A stretch of 64,000 nucleotides of DNA from HK1 sp965215295 (GCA_965215295.1 OZ244045.1:2604001-2668000), one strand, 5' to 3'. Shown: positions 10,096 to 20,076, numbered from the stretch's first letter. Numbers and translations: made by a program. Notes: a model not told the origin generated them from the sequence alone.

Positions 10096-10333
10096 CGCTC
10101 CCGCCGCCCGCGGCCACGCCGGCCGGGGCACTGCGCCTCAGCCTTCCCCCGCGGCGATCAGGAGCACCGCCCCCAGCAGTTTGCGCCAGTCGTCGAAGCC
10201 GCCGGGGCGCTCCCGCCGCCCGCGGCCACGCTGGCCGGGGCGCTGCGCCTCAGCCTTCCCCCGCGGCGATCAGGAGCACCGCCCCCAGCAGCTTGCGCCA
10301 GTCGTCGAAGCCATCGGGACGCTCCCGCCGCCA
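10096..10333. repeat. 112-bp tandem duplication at the 3' end of the TPR gene
   Basis: Copy A runs 10096-10207 and copy B 10208-10319, with about 14 bp of a third copy after 10320. The few differences are single-base. Copy B contains the last codons and stop of the leftward TPR gene; copy A therefore repeats its C-terminal coding sequence downstream of the true stop as a fragment. The unit is not a multiple of three, so the duplication did not extend the protein. Confidence 0.9.
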
Positions 10334-10891
10334 CCGGTCGAGCCGATCCGATTCGTCGGGGAGGCCATCGCGCCTTGCGGTGAGGATCGCCCGCCCCTCC
10401 CTCGCCAGTGTCCGACAACGCTCGCGCGGGAACCGGTCGTAGCCGCCCGGGTGCTTCGATTGCAGACGCAGGTGAAACGTCGAGCTGCGTACCATGGCGG
10501 CGGGCTTGAGGGACTCGATCCATTGCTCGCCGGCATCCCAGAGCGCCAGCGCTTCATCAAGCATGCAGCTCGCGGCCACGGCATCGCCCGTCCGCCGCTC
10601 GGCGACCGCGACGTTCGCGACGCTGGTCGCCACCCGCAGATCGCTCGCCGGCAGATGTTCGCGAGCGAGCTCCAGGGCGCCGCGCCACAGCTCCGAGGCG
10701 TCCGCATGGTCGCCCGCCCGCTCGCTCTCGGCGGCGGTCTCCTGGATCTGCTCCCAGATGACCTCCGCGTTCGTCCAGCCGGCGCGCTCCAGCAGGCGCG
10801 GGTCGTGGACCGGAGCTGCAATGGTCCGGGAGCGGTGGTTCGAATCGACGGCCATGGGAAGCGCGTCCGTTCCTGGCGACATGAAGGCCAT
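10250..10891 (-). CDS. Tetratricopeptide-repeat protein, function unknown
   Basis: Probably 213 residues. After an N-terminal stretch (MAFMSPGTDALPM) it has two to three helical pairs of TPR type, for example ELWRGALELAREHL, then SVANVAVAERRTGDAVAASCMLDEALALW, which suggests a protein-protein scaffold. It ends FDDWRKLLGAVLLIAAGEG. ATG 10891 is taken as start because the upstream frame is low-quality arginine-rich sequence; ATG 10882 is an alternative. It converges on tmm with about 230 bp between stops, and its 3' end lies in a 112-bp duplication. No enzyme domain is seen and no specific role is inferred. Confidence 0.55.
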   Translation of the reverse strand: MAFMSPGTDALPMAVDSNHRSRTIAAPVHDPRLLERAGWTNAEVIWEQIQETAAESERAGDHADASELWRGALELAREHLPASDLRVATSVANVAVAERRTGDAVAASCMLDEALALWDAGEQWIESLKPAAMVRSSTFHLRLQSKHPGGYDRFPRERCRTLAREGRAILTARRDGLPDESDRLDRWRRERPDGFDDWRKLLGAVLLIAAGEG

Positions 10892-11159
10892 TGTATCGCC
10901 GCCCACGCCCGTCCAGCGTCGGATGCCCGCGCGCTCGGCGAGGTGTGCCCGCATCCGTTTCGGGGTGCGATGGCCGCTCCGGTGTCGGCACGGACCGGAA
11001 CCCGCCCGAATCGGCGGTGACGTTCGACCATGCGCAGCCTTCTTCGCAAGGCCGAAGCACTCTTGCCCCGGCGTACCCTCGCGTCGGCGGCCCGCATCCC
11101 GCATGACGACGAATCGCTATACTTCCGCGCTCGCGCGCGAGTAGCGGGAGAGCCGGACG

Positions 11160-12050
<891 letters not shown>

Positions 12051-12080
<30 letters not shown>

Positions 12081-12312
12081 GCGGGTCGGCACGCGCATGG
12101 CGACGGTTCCCGTTGCGCCCGCCCTCGTCATGCGCCGGCGCGGCGGCATCGGGAACGACACATCCGGGAGCAAGGCTCGACATGGACAGGACCCGCTCCC
12201 GGGCCGCGTGAGCGGGTCGGGGCGCGCATGACGATGGTTCCCGTTGCACCCGCCCTCGTCATGCGCCGGTGCGGCGGCATCGGGAACGACACATCCGGGA
12301 GCGATGCTCGAT
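12051..12312. repeat. 131-bp tandem duplication across the glyQ-glyS junction
   Basis: Copy one is 12051-12181 and copy two 12182-12312. The unit starts with the last nine codons and stop of glyQ and ends at the ribosome-binding region and start of glyS. The junction therefore holds a silent second copy of the glyQ tail. Copies differ by a handful of substitutions, so the event is not brand new. The 230-bp gap holds no other gene. Confidence 0.9.
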
Positions 12313-14617
12313 GACGAGGCAGGCTGATCGACTGCTGGTCGAGATCGGCGCCGAGGAGCTGCCGCCGAGAGCGCTGCGCATGCTCTCCGAGGCGTTCGCG
12401 GCCGAGCTGGCGGCGGAGCTCGACGCGGCCGGGTTGGCCCACGGCGTCCCGGCGCCCTGTGCGACCCCGCGGCGGCTGGCGGTCCTCGTTCCCGACGTGC
12501 CCGGCGTGCAGCCCGACCGTGATCTGGAGCGGCGCGGTCCGCCGCTCGCCCGCGCGTTCGACGAGGACGGCCAGCCGACGCAGGCGGCCCTCGGCTTCGC
12601 GAGATCGGTCGGGGTCGAGGTGGACCGGCTGGTGCGGATCGAGACCGGAGACGGCGCGTGGCTCGGCTTCCGGTCCACCATCCCCGGCACGCCGCTCCGT
12701 TCGCTGCTGCCCGGGATGGTCGAGCGGGCGCTGGCGAAGCTGCCCGCGCCGCGGCGGATGCGGTGGGCGGACCGCGATACCGAGTTCGTCCGCCCCGTGC
12801 ACTGGGTGGTGCTGATGCACGGCGCGGAGGTCATCGAGGCCGAGGTTCTGGGGATCCCTTCCGGGCGCGCCACCCGGGGCCACCGCTTCCACCACCCCGG
12901 AGACATCGTGCTGGAGGATGCGGGCGACTACGCGACGGCGCTCCGGAGACAGGGCCATGTCGTGGCCGAGTTCGACGAGCGCATGGAGATGATCCGCGAG
13001 CAGGTCGAGCAGGCGGGGAAGGCGCTCGGCGGGCGGGTGCTCATCGACCCGGCGCTCCTCGAGGAGAACACCGCGCTCGTCGAATGGCCGGTCGCGGTCG
13101 CCGGCCACTTCGACACCGACTTCCTCGACCTCCCCGACGCGGTGCTCGTGGCCACGATGCAGGGGCACCAGCGCTACTTCCCGGTCGCCGACCGCAACGG
13201 CGCGCTGATGCCGCACTTCATTGCGGTGAGCAACATCGAAAGCCGCAATCCCGCGACGGTGCGCGAAGGCAACGAACGGGTCGTCCGCCCCCGGTTGAGC
13301 GACGCCGCGTACTTCTTCGACACCGACCGCGGCCGGAGCCTCGAGTCGAGGCTGGGAGAGATCGAGGGCGTCATCTTCCAGCGCAGGCTCGGCTCGCTCC
13401 GCGCCAAGGCGCAGCGGGTGTCGAAGCTGGCGGGCCGCGTGGCGCGGGCGATGGGCGGGTCCGACGAGGCGGTGGCGCACGCCCGCCGCGCCGGCCTGCT
13501 CTCGAAGTGCGACCTCGTCACCGAGATGGTGGGCGAGTTCCCGGAGCTTCAAGGCGAGATGGGCCGCGAGTACGCGCGCCTCGACGGCGAGCCGGCCGCG
13601 GTGGCGGACGCGGTCGGGGAGATCTACATGCCGCGCTTCGCCGACGACGGCATTCCCGCCACCACCGCCGGGCGCGCGATCGCGATCGCCGACAAGATCG
13701 ACACCATTGCCGGATGCCTGAGCTTGGGCCTGGTCCCGTCCGGAGACAAGGACCCGTTCGCGCTGCGCCGCGCCGCCCTGGGAACGCTGCGCATCATGAT
13801 GGAGGGCGAGCTCGATCTGGACCTCGACGAGGTGATCGAGGCCGCGTTCGAATGCTACGCGGACCAGATGGACGAGGCGCCCGGCGCCGCGGCGCCCCAG
13901 GGCCATCCCGAGAGCATGGCCGTGTCCGCCGACACCGCCTCCGCAGGCACCCCATCTGCCGACACTCCGTCTGCCGACACCGTGTCCGCCGGCACCCCGT
14001 CCGCCGACACCCCGTCTGCCGACACCCCGTCCGCCGACACCGCCTCCGCCGACACCCCGTCCGCCGGCACCGTCTCCACCGGCATCGGAGCCGAGGCGCG
14101 CCGGTTCATACTGGACCGGCTGCGCGCCTATTTCGCGGATCGATCGATCCCGACCGACGTCTTCAACGCGGTGCTCGCCCGGGAACCGACCCGACCGCTC
14201 GACTTCGCGAATCGTGTGCGCGCCGTCGAAACGTTCCGGGCGCTCCCCGAGGCGGCGAGCCTCGCGGCGGCCAACAAGCGCATCCGCAACATCCTGCGCC
14301 AGGCGGAGCAGGGACACATCGACGTTCCCGATGCGGTCGATCCGGCCCTCTTCCTCGCGAACGCGGAGCGAAGCCTCGCCGACGCGCTCGCCGGCATCGA
14401 ACCGCAAGCCCGCGCCATGCTGGATGCGGGCGAGTACGCCGGCGCCCTCACGAGCTTGGCGAAGCTGCGCGACGACGTCGACCACTTCTTCGACACCGTA
14501 AAGGTGATGGATGACGACGCCGCCCGGCGCGGCAACCGCCTCGCGCTCCTCGCCCGGATTGGCGCCTTGTTCATGGAGACGGCGGACATCTCGCTACTGC
14601 AATCGACGGGCGGATGA
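12311..14617 (+). CDS. glyS: Glycyl-tRNA synthetase beta subunit with low-complexity insertion
   Basis: tRNA-binding beta subunit of glycyl-tRNA synthetase, 768 residues, slightly longer than the usual ~690. The N-terminus (LLVEIGAEELPPRAL) and the central block (GDKDPFALRRAALG near residue 480) are canonical, and the C-terminus has the DALR-like anticodon domain (LANAERSLADAL). Residues 539-588 are an insertion of ten five-residue repeats of the form SADTP/SADTA/SAGTV, coded by 15-bp tandem repeats at 13925-14074. It falls between two helical parts, so a flexible surface loop is likely. The start is ATG 12311, with GGGAG upstream inside the 131-bp duplication. Confidence 0.96.
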   Translation: MTRQADRLLVEIGAEELPPRALRMLSEAFAAELAAELDAAGLAHGVPAPCATPRRLAVLVPDVPGVQPDRDLERRGPPLARAFDEDGQPTQAALGFARSVGVEVDRLVRIETGDGAWLGFRSTIPGTPLRSLLPGMVERALAKLPAPRRMRWADRDTEFVRPVHWVVLMHGAEVIEAEVLGIPSGRATRGHRFHHPGDIVLEDAGDYATALRRQGHVVAEFDERMEMIREQVEQAGKALGGRVLIDPALLEENTALVEWPVAVAGHFDTDFLDLPDAVLVATMQGHQRYFPVADRNGALMPHFIAVSNIESRNPATVREGNERVVRPRLSDAAYFFDTDRGRSLESRLGEIEGVIFQRRLGSLRAKAQRVSKLAGRVARAMGGSDEAVAHARRAGLLSKCDLVTEMVGEFPELQGEMGREYARLDGEPAAVADAVGEIYMPRFADDGIPATTAGRAIAIADKIDTIAGCLSLGLVPSGDKDPFALRRAALGTLRIMMEGELDLDLDEVIEAAFECYADQMDEAPGAAAPQGHPESMAVSADTASAGTPSADTPSADTVSAGTPSADTPSADTPSADTASADTPSAGTVSTGIGAEARRFILDRLRAYFADRSIPTDVFNAVLAREPTRPLDFANRVRAVETFRALPEAASLAAANKRIRNILRQAEQGHIDVPDAVDPALFLANAERSLADALAGIEPQARAMLDAGEYAGALTSLAKLRDDVDHFFDTVKVMDDDAARRGNRLALLARIGALFMETADISLLQSTGG
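13925..14074 (+). repeat. 15-bp in-frame tandem repeat inside glyS
   Basis: Ten copies of a degenerate TCCGCCGACACCCCG-type unit keep the glyS frame and code for Ser-Ala-Asp/Gly-Thr-Pro/Ala/Val. Third-position differences (tct/tcc, act/acc) show that the copies have aged, so the array is not an assembly artefact. Confidence 0.9.
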
Positions 14618-14620
14618 ACG

Positions 14621-15179
14621 CCGGAGACCTCATGGCCGCGATACCCGCCGGCGCACGAGCCATGCCCGATGCGCGGCCCGCGAACGCCCGGACTCCGCGA
14701 CCCCCCGGCACCAGGCGCGGACCCGGCACGGAACGGGGGGCGTGAACCGTGCGGCCGGTGTCCCGGAGTGCACGGGTTCCGACCGAGTCGCCCGGATGCC
14801 CGTGAGCGCCGGAGACCTCATCACCGCGATACCCGCCGGCGCACGAGCCATGCCCGATGCGCGGCCCGCGAACGCCCGGACTCCGCGACGCCCCGGCGCC
14901 AGGCGCGGACCCGGCACGGAACGGGGGGCGTGAATCGTGCGGCCGGTGTCCCGGAGTGCACGGGTTCCGACCGAGTCGCCCGGATGCCCGTGAGCGCCGG
15001 AGACCTCATGGCCGCGATACCCGCCGGCGCACGAGCCATGCCCGGCGCGCGGGCCACGAACGCCCGGACTCCGCGACCCCGCGGCGCCAGGCGTGGACCC
15101 GGCACGGACCGGGGGGCGTGAACCGTGCGGCCGGTGTCCCGGAGTGCACGGGTTCCGGCCGAGTCGCGCAGATGCCCGT
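14621..15179. repeat. 188-bp tandem repeat, three copies, filling the glyS-amidohydrolase gap
   Basis: Copies begin at 14621, 14809 and 14997 (period 188), each starting CCGGAGACCTCA. The third runs into unique sequence near 15179. The array occupies essentially all of the 554 bp between glyS and the next gene. Each copy contains a small open frame of about 43-45 codons (MPVSAGDL...RGA). The first of these begins at an ATGA overlap with the glyS stop (14614). The period is not a multiple of three and stops separate the copies. I see no domain, so coding is doubtful. Confidence 0.9.
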
Positions 15180-16572
15180 CGTGAACCGGCCGGCGGTGTC
15201 CGTCGATCGCGACCGCGGCGGACCGGGACCGCGGCATCCGCGCACCGGCGGACCCCGCCCGCTCCCGAGACGGCGGATGCTCGCAACGCTCGCGGCTTCC
15301 GCCGCACTGGTCCCCGCGAACGTGCGCGCACTGCGCCTCTTCAACCCCTGCCTCGACCCCGTACTCCCCGAACCGCTCGCCACCCACGAGATCGTCGTGC
15401 GCGCGCTCGACGGCATCGACCCCGCGCAGGTCATCGACGCCCACGTGCATCTGCTCGGCGTCGGCGGAGGCCCGGACGGCGCCTGGGTCGGCGAGCAGAT
15501 GCTGCGGCTGCGCAACCCGCTCCTGTACGCACGGTACCGCTTCTTCCTCAACGCGAGCTGCGTGCCGGCGGACGAGGCTTCGAACCGCGCCTACCTCGAC
15601 CGCCTCCTTACATGCCATCGCGCGGCCGTGCCCGGCTCCCGCCTGATGCTGCTCGCCTTCGACCAGGTCCACGATGCGATGGGCCGCGCCCGGCCGGAGA
15701 CGTCCGCGTTCCACGTTTCGAACGCCTATGCCCGCGCGGTCGCCGCCCGCCACCCCGACGAGCTGGTGTGGGCGGCGTCGATCCACCCCTACCGCGCGGA
15801 CGCGGCGGAGGCGCTCGACGAGGCGGTCGCGGGCGGCGCGCGGGCGGTGAAGTGGCTGCCGAACGCGATGGGCATCGACCCCGCCTCGCGGCGCTGCGAT
15901 CCGTTCTACGAAGGGCTCGCCCGACACCGCATCCCTCTGCTCACGCACGGTGGGCGGGAAGGCGCGGTCCGCGGCGCCGGCGCCGACACGCTCGGGAACC
16001 CGCTCAGATTGCGGCGGGCCCTCGACCACGGGGTGCGGGTGATCGTCGCGCACTGCGCATCGTTCGGCGCCGGCATCGACCTCGACGCCGGTGAGCGGGG
16101 TCCCGTGGCGCCGAACGTCGATCTCTTCGCCAGACTGATGGACGAGCCGCGCTACGAGCCTTTCCTCATGGGGGACATCTCGGCCCTGACGCAGTCGAAT
16201 CGCACCGCCGACGGGCTCGGGAAGGTCCTGGAACGGACCGAATGGCACGATCGGCTGCTGAACGGCTCCGACTATCCTCTGCCCGGTGTCCCCGCCCTGT
16301 TCGACCTCGGCGACCTGGTGGAACACGGCTTCCTCCCGGCGGGCGCGGTGCCGGTGCTGGAGAGGATCCAGGACCACAATCCGCTCATGTTCGACTTCGT
16401 GCTCAAGCGCACCGTGAGCCGGAACGGCGCACGCTTCGCGCCCCGGGTGTTCGAGACCGCACGGCATCTGGCCCCGCCGGCCGGGGCCTCGGCGGATGGG
16501 AGCCGGCGCGCCACGGCCTGCCGCGGGACGGGCCGCCGCAGTCCGGGACGGGCGGAGAGGGAGATGGCATGA
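15172..16572 (+). CDS. Amidohydrolase-family metal-dependent hydrolase with probable Tat-like leader
   Basis: TIM-barrel metallohydrolase of the amidohydrolase_2 (COG2159) type, 466 residues. A His-x-His metal pair occurs at residues 91-93 (DAHVHLLG). Later candidate ligands are the histidines in LLTHGGREG and IVAHCASFG and the aspartate in LNGSDYPLPG. The N-terminus has an arginine cluster (RPLPRRR) followed by MLATLAASAALVPANVRA, which resembles a secretion leader, possibly Tat. The start codon ATG 15172 sits at the end of the 188-bp repeat array. The C-terminal 30 residues are arginine-rich and unlike the family. It lies where many gammaproteobacteria have gmhB between glyS and plsC. The substrate is unknown. 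Confidence 0.75.
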   Translation: MPVVNRPAVSVDRDRGGPGPRHPRTGGPRPLPRRRMLATLAASAALVPANVRALRLFNPCLDPVLPEPLATHEIVVRALDGIDPAQVIDAHVHLLGVGGGPDGAWVGEQMLRLRNPLLYARYRFFLNASCVPADEASNRAYLDRLLTCHRAAVPGSRLMLLAFDQVHDAMGRARPETSAFHVSNAYARAVAARHPDELVWAASIHPYRADAAEALDEAVAGGARAVKWLPNAMGIDPASRRCDPFYEGLARHRIPLLTHGGREGAVRGAGADTLGNPLRLRRALDHGVRVIVAHCASFGAGIDLDAGERGPVAPNVDLFARLMDEPRYEPFLMGDISALTQSNRTADGLGKVLERTEWHDRLLNGSDYPLPGVPALFDLGDLVEHGFLPAGAVPVLERIQDHNPLMFDFVLKRTVSRNGARFAPRVFETARHLAPPAGASADGSRRATACRGTGRRSPGRAEREMA

Positions 16573-16759
16573 CACGCTCGATCGGCCTTCTCCATCCCGG
16601 AGAAACGGGAGCGCCGGCCGGGGTCTCGGCGGATGCCGGGGCACTGCCTGCCGGGGCAGCTCCACGGAAGTCCTCCGGCGCGGGCTGAGCCCTTTCGCAC
16701 ATGCGAGGAAGCCGGCAGCGAAGACGGCGCAGGAACTCCCGACCGAAGGAGACGGTCCG

Positions 16760-17524
16760 TTGACGGCGAAGAACGTCGGGCGCATCCCTCCCGCACGGAC
16801 GGTGACCCCCGGCGTGGTCCTCGGCTCCTCCCTGTTCGCGCTCGGTCTCGTGGGCTCGACCCTGGTGTTCACCCCGATCGCGCTGGCCTCGACGCTGCTG
16901 CCCTATCGATTCCGATGGCGGGTGGTCACGCAGTGGAGCCGCTTCAACCTGTACTGGCTCTCCGTGACATGCGGCGTGAAGTCCGAGATCGAGGGTCTCG
17001 GGAACATCCCCGCGGAGCCCACCGTCATCCTCTCCCGGCACGAATCCACCTGGGAGACCCTCGCCCTGCAACGCTACTTCGCACCGCAGGTCTGGGTGCT
17101 GAAACGCGAGCTGCTGCGGATCCCCTTCTTCGGGTGGGGACTCGCGACGCTGCGTCCGATCGCGATCGATCGCGACGCCGCGCTGGACGCCTTCGAGCAG
17201 ATGCTCGCGCAGGGCAGGGAGCGGCTCGCGGACGGGTGCTGGGTGGTGGTGTTCCCCGAGGGCACCCGCACCCCTCCCGGCGCGAGGCGGCAATTCAAGA
17301 AGGGCGGGGCCCGTCTCGCCGTCCACACCGGCCGCCCCGTCGTCCCGGTCGCGCACAACGCCGGTGACTGCTGGCCGCGCAACAGCTTCTGCAAGTTCCC
17401 CGGCACCATCCGCGTAGTCATCGGCGAACCCATCGAGACCGCCGGGCAGAGCGCGCTGGAGGTCAACCGGATCGCCGAGCAGTGGGTCCACGACACTCTC
17501 GATCGCATCCGCGGGGAAGATTGA
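16760..17524 (+). CDS. plsC: 1-acyl-sn-glycerol-3-phosphate acyltransferase
   Basis: Membrane-bound acyltransferase of phospholipid synthesis, converting lysophosphatidate to phosphatidate. It has 254 residues from TTG 16760, chosen because AAGGAG sits eight bases upstream and the length fits PlsC. One or two N-terminal transmembrane helices span residues 20-60. The catalytic block HESTWE starts at residue 94 (the HX4D/E motif), and the glycerophosphate-binding FPEGTRT starts at 165. The last conserved block is near VVPVAHNAGDCW. It follows glyQS, as in several gammaproteobacteria. Confidence 0.9.
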   Translation: MTAKNVGRIPPARTVTPGVVLGSSLFALGLVGSTLVFTPIALASTLLPYRFRWRVVTQWSRFNLYWLSVTCGVKSEIEGLGNIPAEPTVILSRHESTWETLALQRYFAPQVWVLKRELLRIPFFGWGLATLRPIAIDRDAALDAFEQMLAQGRERLADGCWVVVFPEGTRTPPGARRQFKKGGARLAVHTGRPVVPVAHNAGDCWPRNSFCKFPGTIRVVIGEPIETAGQSALEVNRIAEQWVHDTLDRIRGED

Positions 17525-17527
17525 CCG

Positions 17528-17635
17528 GTTGCGGCGAGCGCGGAATTCGCCGGGCGTGGCCGTTCAGAAAATCAGCACGGGACACTGAGCCGGTACGATG
17601 TTGCGGCGAGCACGGAATTCGCCGGGCGTGGCCGT
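17528..17635. repeat. 36-bp direct repeat, period 72, downstream of plsC
   Basis: The sequence from GTTGCGGCGAGC to CGTGGCCGT occurs at 17528-17563 and again at 17600-17635 with one mismatch. It lies in the gap between plsC and the L,D-transpeptidase gene. Another example of the tandem copying seen across this window. Confidence 0.8.
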
Positions 17636-17721
17636 CGAACGGTCGAGCCGCGATACGGGTACCATCGAGCGCGGCGGATTCGGCATGGATTCGGGATCGA
17701 TCGCATGCTCCAAGGTGTGGT

Positions 17722-18903
17722 GTGCTCCAGGGTGTAGTGCCGGCAGCCTCCGACCGAGCCGGGGGATTCCGGGGGTTCCGGGGATTCCGGGGATGCCTCG
17801 GAGGTCTGGCGTTCGGGATGACGCTGTGGCTGGCGGCCGGGGCCGCGTGCGGCCTGGAAGCCCGGGAGACCGAGCTCTTCGCGGCGCTCGACCGCTTCCA
17901 CTCCGGGGATCGCGCGGGCGCGATCGAAGCGCTGGAGCGCGTGACCGAGAGCTATCCGTACTTCCGCGCCGCACGACTCATCAAGGGCTCCCTGGGCGAG
18001 ACGATGGACCTCCGGGCGGCACTGGCCGATCTCGTTCCCCGCGCCGTGTTCACGCTGCTCGAGGATCCGACCGACGAGGCGCATTCCCGGCTCTCCTACT
18101 GGTTCGAGCGCCCGCCGCCCGGCCATCTGCCGGCGGTCCTGATCGACGCCGCTCCCGACCGCACCACGGCGGTGGTCGCCGATGTCGCGCACTCGCGCCT
18201 GTACCTCTTCGACCGGACCGGCGAGGGCTGGACGATGCGGGGGGACTGGTATGCCTCCATGGGACGCGGCGGCTCGGCGAAGCGGCGCGAAGGCGATCTG
18301 AGGACTCCGCTCGGGGTCTACTTCGTGACCATGTGGGTCGCGGGCCGCTACCTGCCGGACCTCTACGGGGCGGGAGCCCTCGGGCTGAACTATCCCAACG
18401 AATGGGATCGGCGGCGGCGGCGGGACGGCTTCGGCATCTGGATCCACGGCGAGCCCCGCGGCCTCAACAGCCGCCCCCCGCGCTGGAGCCAAGGCTGCCT
18501 CGTCGTCTCGAACCCCGCGCTCGAGACTCTGGTGGAAGCGATCGGTGAACGAAGCGTCCCGGTCATCATCGGCGACCGTCTGCGCTGGCTCGCACCGGGC
18601 GACCACCGGAGCCGCAGGGACGAGTGGCGCGACCGGATCGCGTCCCTGAACGGCGGGAACGGGACGAGCGGCGGTCTCGGCATCTACGGCTATCCGGTCG
18701 GGTCCGGAAAGGAGTCCTCGATGGTCCTCGCGGAGTTCCGGGCCGGGCCGAAGGGCGCCGGCCGCTGGTGGCAATACTGGCGGGAGCACGGAGACGGCGA
18801 GTGGCGCATCGCTCACGAAGGGCGGGCCTCGTTCGACGAGGTCCACCTGAAGGGGCTGCCGCCGCGGATGCCGCCGGCCGGCCTCGACCTCTACCGCCCG
18901 TGA
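17722..18903 (+). CDS. L,D-transpeptidase (YkuD domain) with C-terminal NTF2-like extension
   Basis: Probable periplasmic peptidoglycan L,D-transpeptidase, 393 residues. The YkuD catalytic region has His242 in IHGEPRG and the active-site run S256-Q-G-C259 within SQGCLVVSN. Upstream is a helical region, and a C-terminal part (about residues 315-393) contains WWQYWREHGDGEWRIAHEG, as in the L,D-transpeptidase/Cds6 group. The start is uncertain. GTG 17722 has AAGG six bases upstream and gives a basic, glycine-rich segment ahead of a hydrophobic signal (LGGLAFGMTLWLAAGAA). ATG 17818 would leave almost no positive n-region. GGGGATTCC-like repeats code the GFRG segment. Confidence 0.8.
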   Translation: MLQGVVPAASDRAGGFRGFRGFRGCLGGLAFGMTLWLAAGAACGLEARETELFAALDRFHSGDRAGAIEALERVTESYPYFRAARLIKGSLGETMDLRAALADLVPRAVFTLLEDPTDEAHSRLSYWFERPPPGHLPAVLIDAAPDRTTAVVADVAHSRLYLFDRTGEGWTMRGDWYASMGRGGSAKRREGDLRTPLGVYFVTMWVAGRYLPDLYGAGALGLNYPNEWDRRRRRDGFGIWIHGEPRGLNSRPPRWSQGCLVVSNPALETLVEAIGERSVPVIIGDRLRWLAPGDHRSRRDEWRDRIASLNGGNGTSGGLGIYGYPVGSGKESSMVLAEFRAGPKGAGRWWQYWREHGDGEWRIAHEGRASFDEVHLKGLPPRMPPAGLDLYRP

Positions 18904-19125
18904 CGCGATCCATCGTCCTGCCCGCATCCGGGACCGGCTCGCGTTGCTCCTTTCCCGGGAAAGGCTCACCGTCCATGAGTTCGCTCGCGCCATTCACCCG
19001 TCCGGCACTTCCGCCGCCGCGGACACGGCTCGGCGGGACTTGCGGACCGGGACCGTAGCGTGAGCCGGCGCCGATCAAGCTATCATGGGCACCCGCAATC
19101 ACACCGAACGCTAGACGACGACCCG

Positions 19126-20046
19126 ATGACTCGACTCTCCGGTATCCAGCTTCTCGCAGCGAGCATCGTCCTGTGGGGGCTGGCGGTATGGCTCTTCCCG
19201 GCGCCGCAGCCGGCCGAGACGGATGCGGTGGCGGCAACCGGGACCACCACGCCGGCGACCGGCGAGAAGGCGGAGGAGCCCGGAGCCGGCGCAGACGAAT
19301 CGGCCGTTGCCGAGGTCACGACCGCTCCGGCGGCGGCCGGGCCGACGAATCCGGATCCGGGAGCCGGCGACTCTGCACTCACGGACGCGCCGGAGCACAC
19401 CGGCATCGCGACGGCCGCCGCACCGTCCACCACCACCGCCACCGCCGCCGCGACGGCGACCCCTCGGGCCGATGTCCGGACCCCATCCGCCACGGCCGGC
19501 GGCAGCCCGGACATTGCTCCGGTTCCGGCGCCAGCGGGCGGTGGTCCGAGCGCCGCACCGGCGGCGGCCAAGCCGGCGATTCCGGGCGGGTCCGCGACGG
19601 GAACTCCACCGGGCGGCATGGAGAGGCCGGAGGTCCCGTCCGGCGCGACTCGGCCACACCCCTGGTTCGAGCATCCGCTGTCCCTCCCGCCGCCGCCACC
19701 GGGTTTTTCGGCGGGGGACGGCGACCCCGTGGCGGGCCAGATCGCCGCGGCTCGGCGCGCGGCCTGGGAAGGACGGTACATGGATGCCCTCTCCCACTAC
19801 CGCGCGGCGGCTCGCATCAGGCCGAACGACTACGTGGTCTGGGGAGAGATGGGCAACGTGCTGTGGACGATGCGGCGCTGGCCGGAGGCGGCGTATGCCC
19901 TTGAAGGAGCGGCCACCCTGCTCGTCCGGGCCGGGGAGCTTCGCGCCGCGAGCGAGCTGGTGCCCGCGGTCGGACGCATCGATCCGGAGGCGGCGCACCG
20001 GGTGCGGCAGCGCCTGTGGGCCGCCACCCGGCGTCCGTCCGAATAG
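19126..20046 (+). CDS. Membrane-anchored TPR protein with Ala/Pro/Thr-rich linker
   Basis: Unrecognised 306-residue protein. Residues 5-25 form one transmembrane anchor (IQLLAASIVLWGLAVWLFP). Residues 27-195 are a low-complexity Ala-Thr-Pro-Gly linker with almost no hydrophobic core, then FEHPLSLPPPPPGF. The C-terminal 100 residues form TPR-like helices (QIAAARRAAWEGRYMDALSHYRAAARIRPNDYVVWGEMGNVLW, continuing AAYALEGAATLLV). This suggests a cell-envelope scaffold whose TPR domain extends into the periplasm. ATG 19126 lacks a strong ribosome site. It follows the L,D-transpeptidase by 222 bp in the same direction; a link with wall synthesis is only a possibility. Confidence 0.6.
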   Translation: MTRLSGIQLLAASIVLWGLAVWLFPAPQPAETDAVAATGTTTPATGEKAEEPGAGADESAVAEVTTAPAAAGPTNPDPGAGDSALTDAPEHTGIATAAAPSTTTATAAATATPRADVRTPSATAGGSPDIAPVPAPAGGGPSAAPAAAKPAIPGGSATGTPPGGMERPEVPSGATRPHPWFEHPLSLPPPPPGFSAGDGDPVAGQIAAARRAAWEGRYMDALSHYRAAARIRPNDYVVWGEMGNVLWTMRRWPEAAYALEGAATLLVRAGELRAASELVPAVGRIDPEAAHRVRQRLWAATRRPSE

Positions 20047-20076
20047 GCCTCTCGCCACGGTTGCGGCCCGGAGGAC

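Noticed and set aside
12128..14485. 785-codon minus-strand frame opposite glyS
   Set aside because: Shadow of glyS; low-complexity composition and no domain.
16569..16688. 39-codon frame overlapping the amidohydrolase stop (ATGA)
   Set aside because: Ala/Gly/Pro-rich, partly a duplicate of the preceding sequence (GAPAG-SAD), no family match; likely chance.
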